Assembly (NCBI GenBank): GCA_017792345.1
Contig: CP051228.1
Coordinates: forward strand, 930,001-994,000
DNA length: 64,000 nucleotides
Direction: 5' to 3'
Origin: Mesoflavibacter sp.
Lineage (GTDB): Bacteria; Pseudomonadota; Alphaproteobacteria; UBA8366; Aestuariispiraceae
Part shown: piece by piece, positions 37,610 through 45,559 of the stretch
Layout of the letters: the number at the start of each line of letters is the position of its first letter
Position numbering within the stretch: the first letter of the stretch is position 1
Notes under the pieces: model-generated
Told to the model about the DNA's origin: nothing
The model's database searches: none
What the model saw: the letters and a program-made list of their open reading frames with translations, nothing else
Position numbers and translations under genes: made by a program

Positions 37610-39018
37610 TGGATAATATCGATATCGGCCTGGCCGTTTCCGCCGGCCTGCTGTTCATGGTCGTGATCGGTGTGCGCGTCGCCTTCGCGGCCGCACTGGC
37701 CGGTCTCGCCGGCTTGATCTGGATCTTCTGGGCCAAAAAGGGCTACGACGCGAGCCAGTTCGTCTGGGCCCTGACCGTCGCGGTGAAAACCGCCGGATCG
37801 GTCCCGCATTCCAAGATTTCCTCACAGGCGCTGTCGCTGATCCCGACCTTCATCCTGATCGGCTATCTCGCTTATTACGCGGGCCTGACAAAGGCGCTGT
37901 TCGAAGCCGCCAAGCGCTGGGTCGGCTGGCTGCCGGGCGGCCTGGGCGTCTCCACCGTCTTCGCCACGGCGGGCTTTGCCGCCGTGTCCGGCGCGTCCGT
38001 CGCGACGTCGGCGGTCTTCGCACGGATCGCGATCCCGGAAATGCTGAAGATCGGCTATGACAAGCGCTTCGCCGCCGGTGTCGTCGCCTGTGCCGGGACC
38101 ATGGCCTCCCTGATCCCGCCATCGGCGATCCTGGTGATCTACGCCATCATCGTGGAACAGGATGTCGGCTCACTGCTGCTGGCCGGGTTCCTGCCGGGCG
38201 CCTTCTCGGCCCTGGTCTATGGCGCGCTGGTCGTGATCCTGGCCCTATCCTTCAAGAATTTCGGTCCGCCGGTACGCGGCTTCACCTGGGGCGAGCGCTT
38301 CAAGTCGCTGCCGGGCGCGCTGCCGATCTTCTTCGTCATCACCATCATCATCTTCTTCATCTACAACCCGTTCGGCGGCGATGCCTGGGGCACGCCGACT
38401 GAAGGCGGTGCCCTGGGCGCCTTCGTCGTCTTCCTGATGGCCCTGATGCGGGGTATGCGTTGGCCGCAGTTCAAGGACGCGCTGCTGGAATCGGCGAAGC
38501 TGTCCGTGATGATCTTCACGATCATCTGGGGCGTGCTGATCTATGTCCGCTTCCTGGGTTTCGCCGATCTGCCCGGCGTCTTTGCGGATTGGATTTCCGG
38601 ACTGGAACAAAGCCCGATGCTGACCCTGGTCCTGATCCTGTTGGCCTATGCCGTGCTGGGCATGTTCATGGATGCGATCGGGATGCTGTTGCTCACCCTG
38701 CCCGTCGTTTTCCCGGCGGTCATCGCCCTGAATGGCGGCGTCGGGGTCGCGGCGGCGGACAGCGCTTTCGGGATGAGCAGCACCGGATGTGCCATCTGGT
38801 TCGGGATCATCGTGGTGAAGATGGCGGAGTTGTGTCTGATCACACCGCCGATTGGGCTGAACTGTTTCGTCGTGGCCGGAGTCCGTCCCGACATTTCGGT
38901 TCAGGACGTCTTCCGCGGCGCGTCGCCCTTCTTCATCGCCGACGCCCTGACCATCGCGGCACTGATCGCCTTCCCGGGGATCGTGCTCTACCTTCCGGAG
39001 CTTTTGCTGGGCGGATAA
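37609..39018 (+). CDS. TRAP transporter large permease (DctM type)
   Basis: 469 residues with 12 or more hydrophobic segments. The typical AVLGMFMDAIGMLLLTLPVVFPAVIALNG and MAELCLITPPIGLNCFVVAGV motifs are present. The ATG at 37609 overlaps the dctQ stop by one base and has a GGGAGG site; the GTG at 37606 is less likely. It forms the ion-coupled channel of the second TRAP system. Substrate unknown. Confidence 0.92.
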   Translation: MDNIDIGLAVSAGLLFMVVIGVRVAFAAALAGLAGLIWIFWAKKGYDASQFVWALTVAVKTAGSVPHSKISSQALSLIPTFILIGYLAYYAGLTKALFEAAKRWVGWLPGGLGVSTVFATAGFAAVSGASVATSAVFARIAIPEMLKIGYDKRFAAGVVACAGTMASLIPPSAILVIYAIIVEQDVGSLLLAGFLPGAFSALVYGALVVILALSFKNFGPPVRGFTWGERFKSLPGALPIFFVITIIIFFIYNPFGGDAWGTPTEGGALGAFVVFLMALMRGMRWPQFKDALLESAKLSVMIFTIIWGVLIYVRFLGFADLPGVFADWISGLEQSPMLTLVLILLAYAVLGMFMDAIGMLLLTLPVVFPAVIALNGGVGVAAADSAFGMSSTGCAIWFGIIVVKMAELCLITPPIGLNCFVVAGVRPDISVQDVFRGASPFFIADALTIAALIAFPGIVLYLPELLLGG

Positions 39019-39020
39019 AT

Positions 39021-39043
39021 CCGGGCCGATTAGGTCGGCCCGG
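39021..39043. terminator. Bidirectional hairpin between dctM and the Crp/Fnr gene
   Basis: CCGGGCCGA and TCGGCCCGG form a perfect nine-base stem around a five-base loop. The stop codon of the convergent Crp/Fnr gene lies in the loop. Three bases separate it from the dctM stop, so it can end both transcripts. Confidence 0.6.
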
Positions 39044-39737
39044 TCACTTCCTGCAGCACGCGCAGTCGGTTGTGGCCGATGCTGACGAAACCGGCGCGGG
39101 ACAATTCCCCGATGCAGCGATTGGCATGGGTGACGGATATCCCGGCGCTGTCCGCGACCAGTTGCTGGTTCAGCGGCAGTTCGTGGGATTTCGGATAAGG
39201 GACGCCGGCAATGGTCTGGCGCACGACCAGGTCCGCCAGCAGCAGGCGGATCCGGTCCGTCGCCCGCAGCCGGCCAAGGCCGACGATCTGATCGCGCATC
39301 ATCGCCTCTTCCTGGGCGATCCCCCAGATGAAGGCGCCGAACAGTTTGGGGTGGACCGTGGCGATCTCCCACAACGCCGCTGAATTCAATTGTGCGTAGT
39401 TCAGCGGCGTGATCGCACGGACGTCATGGTCGGCGACCTGGAAGAAATTTGCGGCATAGCCGACGGTATCGCCCGCCAGCAGAAAGTTAATGATCTGGCG
39501 CTCGCCATCATAAACGTCGCGCGACCGCGACGCCCAGCCGGACAGAATGATGTAGGTCCCGCGATAGGGTTGATCGCGGCTGACCAATTCCTCGCCCGGT
39601 GCGGCGGTATAAGTGCCGGTCAGGCAGGACGCCAAGGCTTCGATGGCATCTTCCTTGGCGTCGATGACCCGGCGGAGCTTCGTCCGAAGCAGGTCGGCGG
39701 GTTCGAAGCTGATGGTAGTCATTGCATCCTCGCTCAT
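39030..39737 (-). CDS. Crp/Fnr-family transcriptional regulator
   Basis: 235 residues. A cyclic-nucleotide-type beta roll (TAAPGEELVSRDQPYRGTYIILSGWASRSRDVYDGERQIINFLLAGDTVGY) is joined by a long helix to a winged helix (LPLNQQLVADSAGISVTHANRCIGELSRAGFVSI). No Fnr-type N-terminal cysteine cluster is present, so it is probably not an iron-sulfur oxygen sensor. Effector unknown. The start at 39737 has a GGGAGGGG site. It may control the adjacent TRAP operon or stress genes; this is not shown. Confidence 0.88.
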   Translation of the reverse strand: MSEDAMTTISFEPADLLRTKLRRVIDAKEDAIEALASCLTGTYTAAPGEELVSRDQPYRGTYIILSGWASRSRDVYDGERQIINFLLAGDTVGYAANFFQVADHDVRAITPLNYAQLNSAALWEIATVHPKLFGAFIWGIAQEEAMMRDQIVGLGRLRATDRIRLLLADLVVRQTIAGVPYPKSHELPLNQQLVADSAGISVTHANRCIGELSRAGFVSIGHNRLRVLQEVTGPT

Positions 39738-39772
39738 GGTGACGAAACCCCTCCCATCGGGTGACGAAAAAG

Positions 39773-39806
39773 CCGATCCCCGCCGGGCACTGCCGGCGGG
39801 GATCGG
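39773..39806 (-). terminator. Rho-independent terminator after the DUF1328 gene
   Basis: CCGATCCCCGCCGG and CCGGCGGGGATCGG arms (14 bp) with a six-base loop; the minus strand continues C then TTTTT. It ends the entericidin-CsbD-DUF1328 transcript. Confidence 0.85.
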
Positions 39807-39836
39807 GATACGCGGTTGCCGGGGGCGTCAGGCGGA

Positions 39837-40013
39837 TCAGAGCCGCGGCTGACGGCCCCGGATCGCCCCGATGATCGCGGTAATCGCGAACAGGACGATA
39901 AAGACGAAGAACAGGATCTCCGCGATACCGACAAAGGTACCGGCCAGACCGCCGAAGCCGAGAACGGCCGCGATCAGCGCAAGAATAAGACAGGTGATAG
40001 CCCAACCGAGCAT
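39837..40013 (-). CDS. DUF1328 (YtjA-family) small membrane protein
   Basis: 58 residues starting [20 protein letters not shown], then [21 protein letters not shown] and a short basic tail RGRQPRL. Two membrane helices and the GFGGLAG turn match the DUF1328/YtjA family of small inner-membrane proteins, often induced by stress. A GAAGGAG site lies before the ATG at 40013. Last gene of a small-protein operon. Confidence 0.9.
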   Translation of the reverse strand: MLGWAITCLILALIAAVLGFGGLAGTFVGIAEILFFVFIVLFAITAIIGAIRGRQPRL

Positions 40014-40055
40014 GGTGAAACTCCTTCTGAAGGGGTTAACGGGGGCGGGAGGCCC

Positions 40056-40250
40056 TTAGCGGTTCAACCAGCTTCGAACTTCCTTTTCCGCCTCGTGGCG
40101 GGTCAGCCCGTAGCTGTGCTGAATGGCGCCGATCAAACGGTCCCGGTTGCCTTCGATCCGACTGATCTGATCGTCGGTCAATTGGCCCCATTTGCGCTTA
40201 ACCTCGCCTTTCAGCTCCTTCCAGCGCCCTTCGATTATGTCCGAATTCAT
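40056..40250 (-). CDS. CsbD-family stress protein
   Basis: 64 residues: MNSDIIEGRWKELKGEVKRK then WGQLTDDQISRIEGNRDRLIG. This is the CsbD/YjbJ pattern (weight of N-terminal GxWKxxKGxxKxxWG). CsbD proteins are general-stress proteins of unknown activity. It starts 14 bases after the entericidin-like gene and 42 before DUF1328, on the same strand. ATG 40250 is chosen because the conserved sequence begins there; longer frames read into the neighbour. Confidence 0.92.
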   Translation of the reverse strand: MNSDIIEGRWKELKGEVKRKWGQLTDDQISRIEGNRDRLIGAIQHSYGLTRHEAEKEVRSWLNR

Positions 40251-40264
40251 TACCGCCACCGGAC

Positions 40265-40405
40265 TTACTCGGCAGCGTCCTGAATGGATTCGCCGGCATT
40301 CTCGATATCCCGGCCCGCACCTTCGACGGTCTCGCAGGCGGCAAGGCCCAGCGCACCGGCCAGCAGGAAAATCGGGACGGTAAGATTTCGAATTGTCTGC
40401 AACAT
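40265..40405 (-). CDS. Entericidin-like small lipoprotein
   Basis: 46 residues. A basic start (MLQTIRNLTV), hydrophobic segment and lipobox LAAC, then ETVEGAGRDIENAGESIQDAAE. The mature GxGxDIxxAGxxI repeat is the entericidin A/B signature. It would be lipid-anchored at the membrane after cleavage before the cysteine. A GGAAGGAG site precedes the ATG at 40405. First gene of the operon with CsbD and DUF1328. Confidence 0.88.
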   Translation of the reverse strand: MLQTIRNLTVPIFLLAGALGLAACETVEGAGRDIENAGESIQDAAE

Positions 40406-40461
40406 CGTGACTTCTCCTTCCAGTACCGTTTTGCGGCGTGTGGAACGCCACTCTTGCAACA

Positions 40462-40486
40462 GGAACGCGTGGGTTTGGAGAAGGTT
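40462..40486 (+). promoter_or_regulatory. Candidate EcfG-type promoter for the 40616 gene
   Basis: GGAAC (40462-40466) and GTT (40484-40486) lie 17 bases apart, close to the EcfG-consensus GGAAC-N16/17-CGTT (the C is a G here). It is about 130 bases before the start of the periplasmic-protein gene. A sigma factor of this type is encoded at 48442-48960. Confidence 0.45.
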
Positions 40487-40513
40487 GCGTCGGTGGGTTC
40501 TGGCCCGGCCCAG

Positions 40514-40557
40514 AAAAAATCGAACCGACCTGCAAAAAAAAATCGAACCGGTCTGCA
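40514..40557. repeat. Two tandem imperfect copies of an A-rich ~22-bp unit
   Basis: AATCGAACCG, then A/G, C/T, then CTGCAA occurs twice in succession, each preceded by a run of A (6 to 9). The copies differ at about two positions apart from the A-run length. It lies in the leader between the candidate EcfG-type promoter and the 40616 gene. The function is unknown. Confidence 0.6.
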
Positions 40558-40615
40558 ACCTCGCGCGGGCGCGGCGCGTTGATGGGTCGAACGTCAACCT
40601 GCTCAGGAGTCGACA

Positions 40616-41035
40616 ATGCCAAAAGGCAACAAATCCGTTTTCAGAACCGCCCTGACCGCGGTGCCGCTGGCCGGGGTGATCGCACTGACGGCGACCGCCG
40701 CGTCGGCGATCCAGATTCCGGTTTCCATGCGTCTGGCGCAGGCACCGCTGCAAGTGGCCGAGGCGACCAGCAACGCCGACGAGCGCGGTGAGCTGGAAGC
40801 GACATTCGAAGACTGGCAGCGCAAGGTGGAGGAAGCCGGTGACGACCTGCAGAACTATGCCGAAGACGCTTCGGCGGAAACCCGCGATGCGGCCGGCGAC
40901 GCCTGGGACGAAATGCAACTCGCCTGGGAGGACGTGAAGGACGCGTCCGAAGACAACTGGGACGAAACGAAAGCGAAGTTCGAGGACTCGGCTGCCCGGA
41001 TGGAAGCCGCCTGGAAGGAACTCACCAAGGACTAA
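40616..41035 (+). CDS. Periplasmic helical protein of unknown function
   Basis: 139 residues. A signal peptide of about 30 residues (MPKGNKSVFRTALTAVPLAGVIALTATAASAIQ), then a short linker and a long acidic amphipathic helix with repeating D/E-W and A-E-D patterns (DDLQNYAEDASAETRDAAGDAWDEM, WEDVKDASEDNWDETKAKFEDSAARM). The tryptophans recur near heptad-like spacing. Length and pattern resemble apolipoprotein-like or stress-induced coiled-coil proteins, but no family was recognised. The ATG at 40616 follows a CAGGAG site. Located beside CsbD and entericidin, so a stress role is likely (inference). Confidence 0.75.
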   Translation: MPKGNKSVFRTALTAVPLAGVIALTATAASAIQIPVSMRLAQAPLQVAEATSNADERGELEATFEDWQRKVEEAGDDLQNYAEDASAETRDAAGDAWDEMQLAWEDVKDASEDNWDETKAKFEDSAARMEAAWKELTKD

Positions 41036-41083
41036 TCGCGTTACGAGATGCGTATGGGTTCACAAGTACGACCCTATGAATTG

Positions 41084-41112
41084 AAAGGGATGCGGTGTTG
41101 CCGCATCCCTTT
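41084..41112 (+). terminator. Hairpin after the periplasmic-protein gene
   Basis: AAAGGGATGCGG and CCGCATCCCTTT arms (12 bp) around a five-base loop, about 48 bases after the stop. A terminator is likely, though the run after the stem is only partly T. Confidence 0.65.
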
Positions 41113-41157
41113 CGGGCGACTCTAACGCCTGACCCGATTAGAGGATTTGGGTACGCA

Positions 41158-41274
41158 ATGAAGTATTTCGCGCTCACCCTGGCGGCATTGACCATCGGCT
41201 TGATCGTTTCGACCTATATGTTCGGCATGCCCGAAACGCAGCAAGTCGAAAGTCACGAAGCCGGTAGCTTTTAG
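41158..41274 (+). CDS. Predicted single-span small membrane or exported peptide
   Basis: 38 residues: MKYFALTLAALTIGLIVSTY then MFGMPETQQVESHEAGSF. One hydrophobic segment of about 17 residues with an N-terminal lysine and an acidic/polar tail. The start has a weak TAGAGGATTTGG site. It is too short to class; coding is supported by the sensible membrane pattern and position between two envelope genes, but could be chance. Confidence 0.4.
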   Translation: MKYFALTLAALTIGLIVSTYMFGMPETQQVESHEAGSF

Positions 41275-41510
41275 ACAGAAGCCTCGCGGACAACACCAGT
41301 CCTCAACCGCCTTGAGCGCGGCGGATCAACCGAAACCTTTTTTACAAATTTTCTGTTTTATTCATTCTCAAAAGAAAATTCGCAACCATTCCACAGCCAC
41401 CGCGTTTCTGCCACGAGACTTGGATCGGCCACTGCCCGGTCGATCCGATCGGATGGCCGCGCGCCGCTTGCGTGCTGCGCGGCCGGAACCTGGAAAGAGG
41501 AGCATCCCAC

Positions 41511-42473
41511 ATGGCCTTCCGTAAAATTCTGACTTACGCGACCCCGTTCGTTCTCGTCGGCGGCATTGCCGCGACGCCGGCCTCCGCCGCGAACCTGCTG
41601 TTCCCGGACTATGCCGCGTTCAAGGACGAGGCGATTTCCGGCAAGTCCTTCGCTGCCTACCTGGCGCGCGACTATCAGGATCTGAGCGTCTATGAGTATC
41701 AGGAGATGTACGATTACATCGACGCTGAGATTTATGCCGAACGTGGCATGCAGGCCCGTGCCGGTGTCGCGCCGCAACCGTTCCAGCCGGATGACTGGGA
41801 CATCGACAGCGCGTCCGCCCGCAGCGACCTGAAGTCGGCGCGCCGCGACCTAGTCGCCGCCCTGAATAGCGGCGCCGGCACCATCGCGCCGGAACTGGCT
41901 GCCGAGGCGCAGTCCAAATACGATTGCTGGGTCGAACAGCAGGAGGAAGGCTGGCAGACGCTGCATATTGCCCGCTGCCGCGAAGGCTTCCAGACGGCCA
42001 TGGCCGATCTGCACAAGGCGATGATGCCGGCCGAACCGAAGGTCGAGTCCAAGGCTGAAACCAAGGTCGCCCCGCCGGTCATGGAAGAACTGGCCCGCCA
42101 CGTGATCTATTTCGACTTCGACGACGCGTCGCTGAACGCCACGGGTCAGACCAAGATCACCAAGATCGTCGGCGACCTGTCGATTCAGGATGACATCGAA
42201 ATCTATGTCGAGGGCCATGCCGACCGCGCCGGCCCGGCGGACTATAACGCCAAGCTGGCCAAACAGCGCGCCGAGACGGTGCGCGCCGAACTGATCCGTC
42301 ACGGCCTGGAAGTCTCGAAGGTCGATTCCCTGCGCACCGAAAGCGAGGGCGAAATGGACCCGGCCGTCCAAACCGCGGATGGCGTGCGCGAACTGCGCAA
42401 CCGCCGTGTCGAGATCGTGGTCAAGGGCACGATCGAGCCGGGTCAGACGGCTTCGGCCACGACCGTCAACTAA
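41511..42473 (+). CDS. OmpA-family outer-membrane/peptidoglycan-binding protein
   Basis: 320 residues. A signal peptide (MAFRKILTYATPFVLVGGIAATPASAAN) precedes a helical middle with one cysteine pair (SKYDCWVEQQEEGW, IARCREGF), then an OmpA C-terminal domain of about 110 residues: VIYFDFDDASLNATGQTKITKIV, VEGHADRAGPADYNAKLAKQRAETVRAEL, and RNRRVEI. The conserved peptidoglycan-contact Asp and Arg are present (HADR, NRRV). The N-terminal part is not a beta barrel, so it probably spans the periplasm between membrane and wall. ATG 41511 has an AAAGAGGAG site. A strong terminator follows. Confidence 0.88.
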   Translation: MAFRKILTYATPFVLVGGIAATPASAANLLFPDYAAFKDEAISGKSFAAYLARDYQDLSVYEYQEMYDYIDAEIYAERGMQARAGVAPQPFQPDDWDIDSASARSDLKSARRDLVAALNSGAGTIAPELAAEAQSKYDCWVEQQEEGWQTLHIARCREGFQTAMADLHKAMMPAEPKVESKAETKVAPPVMEELARHVIYFDFDDASLNATGQTKITKIVGDLSIQDDIEIYVEGHADRAGPADYNAKLAKQRAETVRAELIRHGLEVSKVDSLRTESEGEMDPAVQTADGVRELRNRRVEIVVKGTIEPGQTASATTVN

Positions 42474-42496
42474 CACCCCCTGCACAGCACCTGGAA

Positions 42497-42525
42497 AGCC
42501 CCCGGATCCGTCCGGGGGCTTTTCT
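42497..42525 (+). terminator. Rho-independent terminator after the OmpA-family gene
   Basis: AGCCCCCGGA and TCCGGGGGCT arms with a four-base loop, followed by TTTTCTTTT. A textbook terminator. Confidence 0.92.
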
Positions 42526-42547
42526 TTTGCGCGATCCCCGCCAGGCA

Positions 42548-43843
42548 TCAGTCGACGGAAGTTGATTGCCCCAAGGCGGTTCGACGGGCGGACCAAAGCA
42601 GCGCGGCGATGGCATTCCGATCATCGCGGTTTTCCACTTCCCGCTTCATATCCGCCGCAATCAGCCGAAGATGCATACGCAGGATGGCCGTATGAGCATG
42701 GTTCGAAACGAGAGCCATGCGCTGAATGGCCTCGATAAACTTCATCATGACCAAAAGATTGGGCGCGGATGCCCGGCGCAGCGGGTGCAGGGCGGTTCCG
42801 ACGATTTCGTCGAGCGGGATGATCTCGTGCCATACCCGGGGCGTGTCGTCCTTGTCCCGGGTCAGTGCGCTGGGGGCGCCACGCTGTAAGATGCGGGCAA
42901 GCGACCCCGACAGATGATCGATGGCGCTGATCGCCGTATAGGCGTCGTTCACCCCCGGGGACAGCGCCTTCAATGCGATTTCGACATTCAGATGGATCGA
43001 GAACTGAATGTCGCCCTCCGGTGCGCGGGCGTCCGATACCATGACCGCGGCATGCAGATCCGCGTCGCGGTCTTCCGAAATGTCATGGAGGATCGCGAGG
43101 GGCTCGCCTTCGATCAGAAACCGGCCCGGCCGAGCGAGCATCTGAATGAAACCGTCGCATCGGCATGCGATATCCATCAGGCGACCGGCATCGACCGCAG
43201 TCACATAGCCGGTCTTGACGGCCGGCAGTGCGCGTCCTTCCCGATCCGGGATCGCCTGGCGATCACCGTCGGCTTCCGTCGGTTCGTCAGCCAGAAGCCG
43301 GTCGATACTGGACCGAAGCGAACGCTGGACCCGGCCGATTTCATTGTCGACCATGATGCGCTGCGCCGTGTCATGGACGAAATACACGACCCAGAAGAAA
43401 CTGACCGTCGCCAACATCATGCCGGCCACGACCGTCACGCGCGGCGCCTCGACATTGGTGATGCCGTGCAGCGCCAGCAGCGAATACAGGAAGGTGGCGC
43501 CGAGCAACCCGACCGTCACCTGATTCACACGGTTATCCGTAAAGGTCTCCAACAGACGCGGCGCGATATTCCCGGCCGCCAGAGTGAAGACCACCAGGGT
43601 CAGGGAATAGACCAGGCTGAGCACCGTCATCATCGCGCCCGAGATGGTCCCCAGGACGGATTCGGCACCATCGCGATCGATCTCGAAGATCCCTGCCGGC
43701 GACAGAACGCCGTCCAACCAGCCCAGGGTATCAACCAGCAACGCCAGAATGGCCAAGACGATCCCGAAGCAGCTGAGCGCCGCGGGCAAGAACAGAAACC
43801 CGCGCGTCATCCTGCGCGTTGTAATCGCAAGCCGGTTGAACAT
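42548..43843 (-). CDS. DUF2254 predicted membrane protein
   Basis: 431 residues. Four membrane segments in the first 170 residues, including FLFLPAALSCFGIVLAILALLV and GAMMTVLSLVYSLTLVVFTLAAGNIAPRLL (the DUF2254 signature region), then a soluble domain of about 260 residues with IQFSIHLNVEIALKALSPGVNDAYTAISAIDHL. This family has no known function. The ATG at 43843 is preceded by a CTGAGAGATG context. It converges on the OmpA gene and faces the three-gene operon upstream on the same strand. Confidence 0.85.
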   Translation of the reverse strand: MFNRLAITTRRMTRGFLFLPAALSCFGIVLAILALLVDTLGWLDGVLSPAGIFEIDRDGAESVLGTISGAMMTVLSLVYSLTLVVFTLAAGNIAPRLLETFTDNRVNQVTVGLLGATFLYSLLALHGITNVEAPRVTVVAGMMLATVSFFWVVYFVHDTAQRIMVDNEIGRVQRSLRSSIDRLLADEPTEADGDRQAIPDREGRALPAVKTGYVTAVDAGRLMDIACRCDGFIQMLARPGRFLIEGEPLAILHDISEDRDADLHAAVMVSDARAPEGDIQFSIHLNVEIALKALSPGVNDAYTAISAIDHLSGSLARILQRGAPSALTRDKDDTPRVWHEIIPLDEIVGTALHPLRRASAPNLLVMMKFIEAIQRMALVSNHAHTAILRMHLRLIAADMKREVENRDDRNAIAALLWSARRTALGQSTSVD

Positions 43844-43872
43844 CTCTCAGCACATATCCCAAACAAACAAAA

Positions 43873-43904
43873 GCCGGGTGCCAACCCGAAGGTCGGCACC
43901 CGGC
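43873..43904 (-). terminator. Rho-independent terminator after the 43977-45300 operon
   Basis: GCCGGGTGCC and GGCACCCGGC arms around a 12-base loop. On the minus strand it is followed by TTTTGTTTGTTT. It separates the three-gene operon from the DUF2254 gene. Confidence 0.82.
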
Positions 43905-43976
43905 CTAATAGATCACATTCCCGCCGATCGCGCGCGCCGCAATTTTACACGGCACGCCGGTCAGCACGGACCCGGA

Positions 43977-44489
43977 TCAGGATTTGTCCGGCGTATCGCG
44001 GTTCAGAAGCTTCGGCAGGGCGAAGGCCAAACCTGCCCCCAACGCGGCGGCGGCAATACCGGACGCGACCGGATGCGTGGCGACGATCCGCTGCGTGCCG
44101 GCGACCGACCGGCGGGCGCCTTGTCCGACGCGTTGCACACCGTCGCGCGCCTTGCCGCCGATCACCCGGCCGTGCTTCGTGACCTGGGCGGCGGCGGAGG
44201 TCACGCCTTCCCGGCCCCTGCCGGCCGCGTTCATGACGGCATTGTCGCCGCCATTGACCGTCTTGGCCGCCAGCAAGCCGACACCGGTGGCGACCAGCGT
44301 CAGGGGCACGGCATTGTCCTTCACGAACTCCGCCGACGCGGCAACCGCCGAGGCGCGAGCGGTCGGCTCCGCCGACCGGACACTCTGCGCGGACTGGGCC
44401 GATGCGGCCTTGGCGGTTTGACGCTTCGTCTTCCGTTTGGATTTGGCGGTCGACGGTTTGGTCTTATTGGTTTTGGTCTTCTCAGCCAT
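43977..44489 (-). CDS. Basic, Ala/Lys-rich membrane-associated protein of unknown function
   Basis: 170 residues from ATG 44489 with an AAGGAGTG site. The N-terminal 25 residues are very Lys/Thr-rich (MAEKTKTNKTKPSTAKSKRK), followed by Ala/Ser-rich sequence, a hydrophobic segment (NAVPLTLVATGVGLLAAKTV), and a second near the C-terminus (VASGIAAAALGAGLAFALPKLL). The middle has RAVIGGKARDGVQRVGQGARR. No named family. Longer in-frame extension to 45197 covers the two upstream genes and is artefact. It ends the three-gene operon. Confidence 0.6.
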   Translation of the reverse strand: MAEKTKTNKTKPSTAKSKRKTKRQTAKAASAQSAQSVRSAEPTARASAVAASAEFVKDNAVPLTLVATGVGLLAAKTVNGGDNAVMNAAGRGREGVTSAAAQVTKHGRVIGGKARDGVQRVGQGARRSVAGTQRIVATHPVASGIAAAALGAGLAFALPKLLNRDTPDKS

Positions 44490-44494
44490 GGTAA

Positions 44495-44857
44495 TCACTC
44501 CTTCTTCGAGGGTTTCGAATTCCCCGGACTCAGGTTTCGCCCTTTGGGGGTAACGGTGAAGGCAATCACGGCTCCAAGGGCGAGGAGTCCGGATACGCCC
44601 AGAAACGCGGCCCAGAGCGGGGCCACCTCGTGGAGGGCCAACGTCAGTCCGATCGCTGCCCATGCGGTGGCCAGGGCGGCCGTAATCACGCCCAGAAACC
44701 GCCAGGCCAACCAGGCGCCCAGCAGCCGCAGATACGGTTGGGCCGCCCGGAAGATCATTCCCATCACGGCGGAAAATATCGCCTCGGCAATCGCCTCGAA
44801 GCGAGTTTCGCCAGGTGACGAACTGGGCGATTGATTGGATTGCGCCCGCGCCGTCAT
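44495..44857 (-). CDS. Small membrane protein, holin/DUF1469-like
   Basis: 120 residues. A polar N-terminus (MTARAQSNQSPSSSPGETRF), an amphipathic helix, then two or three membrane segments (FRAAQPYLRLLGAWLAWRFLGVITAALATAWAAIGL and LWAAFLGVSGLLALGAVIAFTV) and a charged tail ending GRNLSPGNSKPSKKE. Its layout resembles phage-holin-like or DUF1469 membrane proteins, but there are no phage genes nearby. It overlaps the upstream gene by four bases and lies six bases before the next. Confidence 0.6.
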   Translation of the reverse strand: MTARAQSNQSPSSSPGETRFEAIAEAIFSAVMGMIFRAAQPYLRLLGAWLAWRFLGVITAALATAWAAIGLTLALHEVAPLWAAFLGVSGLLALGAVIAFTVTPKGRNLSPGNSKPSKKE

Positions 44858-45300
44858 GCCGCGTCATGCGCGTCCGGCTTGCCGGACGGCTCAACCTGTT
44901 GAGCGGCCGGTGCGCGATATTGCAGCCACAACACGGCGGCGGCTCCCGCTGCGGCGGCACCGGCCAGGAACAAGGCCGGGCGCTCCCGCGCGGCACACGA
45001 CACCGTTGCGACCGCCTCTTCCGGCGTGGTGCGCAGCAGCCGCCGGCCCTGGCTCCCCAACCAATCAGCCGCGAGATCCAACAGACCGGCGGCATCGTCG
45101 CGTTGATTGGTTTCCAGATCCTCGGCGGCCGCATGGGCGGCGCTGGACGCGTCCAGCATGGCGGCCGACACGGCATTGCGCGGCTCGCCGAAAGCATAGT
45201 TCAGAATCGACCCCACCAGAGCGTCCGCCGCTTCGCGGTCGGGCCCAGTGCGAGTTTGTTCGTGCCCATCGGCCTTCGTTGTGTCGTTTGCGGTCTCCAT
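44854..45300 (-). CDS. Hypothetical protein with C-terminal membrane segment
   Basis: 148 residues. Acidic N-terminus (METANDTTKADGHEQTRTGPDREAAD), a helix-rich middle (VGSILNYAFGEPRNAVSAAMLDASSAAHAAAEDLE), and one hydrophobic stretch (RPALFLAGAAAAGAAAVLWLQ) near residue 120. It does not match a family I recognise. First gene of the operon with the holin-like and Lys-rich proteins, all with membrane segments, which suggests a shared membrane stress or envelope function (inference). Confidence 0.6.
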   Translation of the reverse strand: METANDTTKADGHEQTRTGPDREAADALVGSILNYAFGEPRNAVSAAMLDASSAAHAAAEDLETNQRDDAAGLLDLAADWLGSQGRRLLRTTPEEAVATVSCAARERPALFLAGAAAAGAAAVLWLQYRAPAAQQVEPSGKPDAHDAA

Positions 45301-45404
45301 TTCGGCGAACCTCCGACTTTGGTGTTACTAATCCAGTAACGTCGGAAATTCGGGAAAGTTGCGCCGCGTGGTAAAAAAGTTTCCAGGTGGCGGGTCACGA
45401 AGGT

Positions 45405-45430
45405 GGAACCGACAAAGACTGACTTTCGTC
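45405..45430 (+). promoter_or_regulatory. Candidate EcfG-type promoter upstream of the KdpD-like gene
   Basis: GGAAC (45405-45409), 17 bases, then CGTC (45427-45430), close to GGAAC-N16/17-CGTT. It lies about 130 bases before the KdpD-like start in the divergent gap. Weak evidence from a short consensus. Confidence 0.35.
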
Positions 45431-45559
45431 CTATAAACATGACATATGTTGGTGCTCTTCCCGTGCGCGTCGTCTAAAACAGCACGTTGGCAATTTGGAA
45501 TGCGACTAGCTGGCATGCGCACAGGCCTCGTCGCGCGCATGTCCTGAAGGGACAAACCA

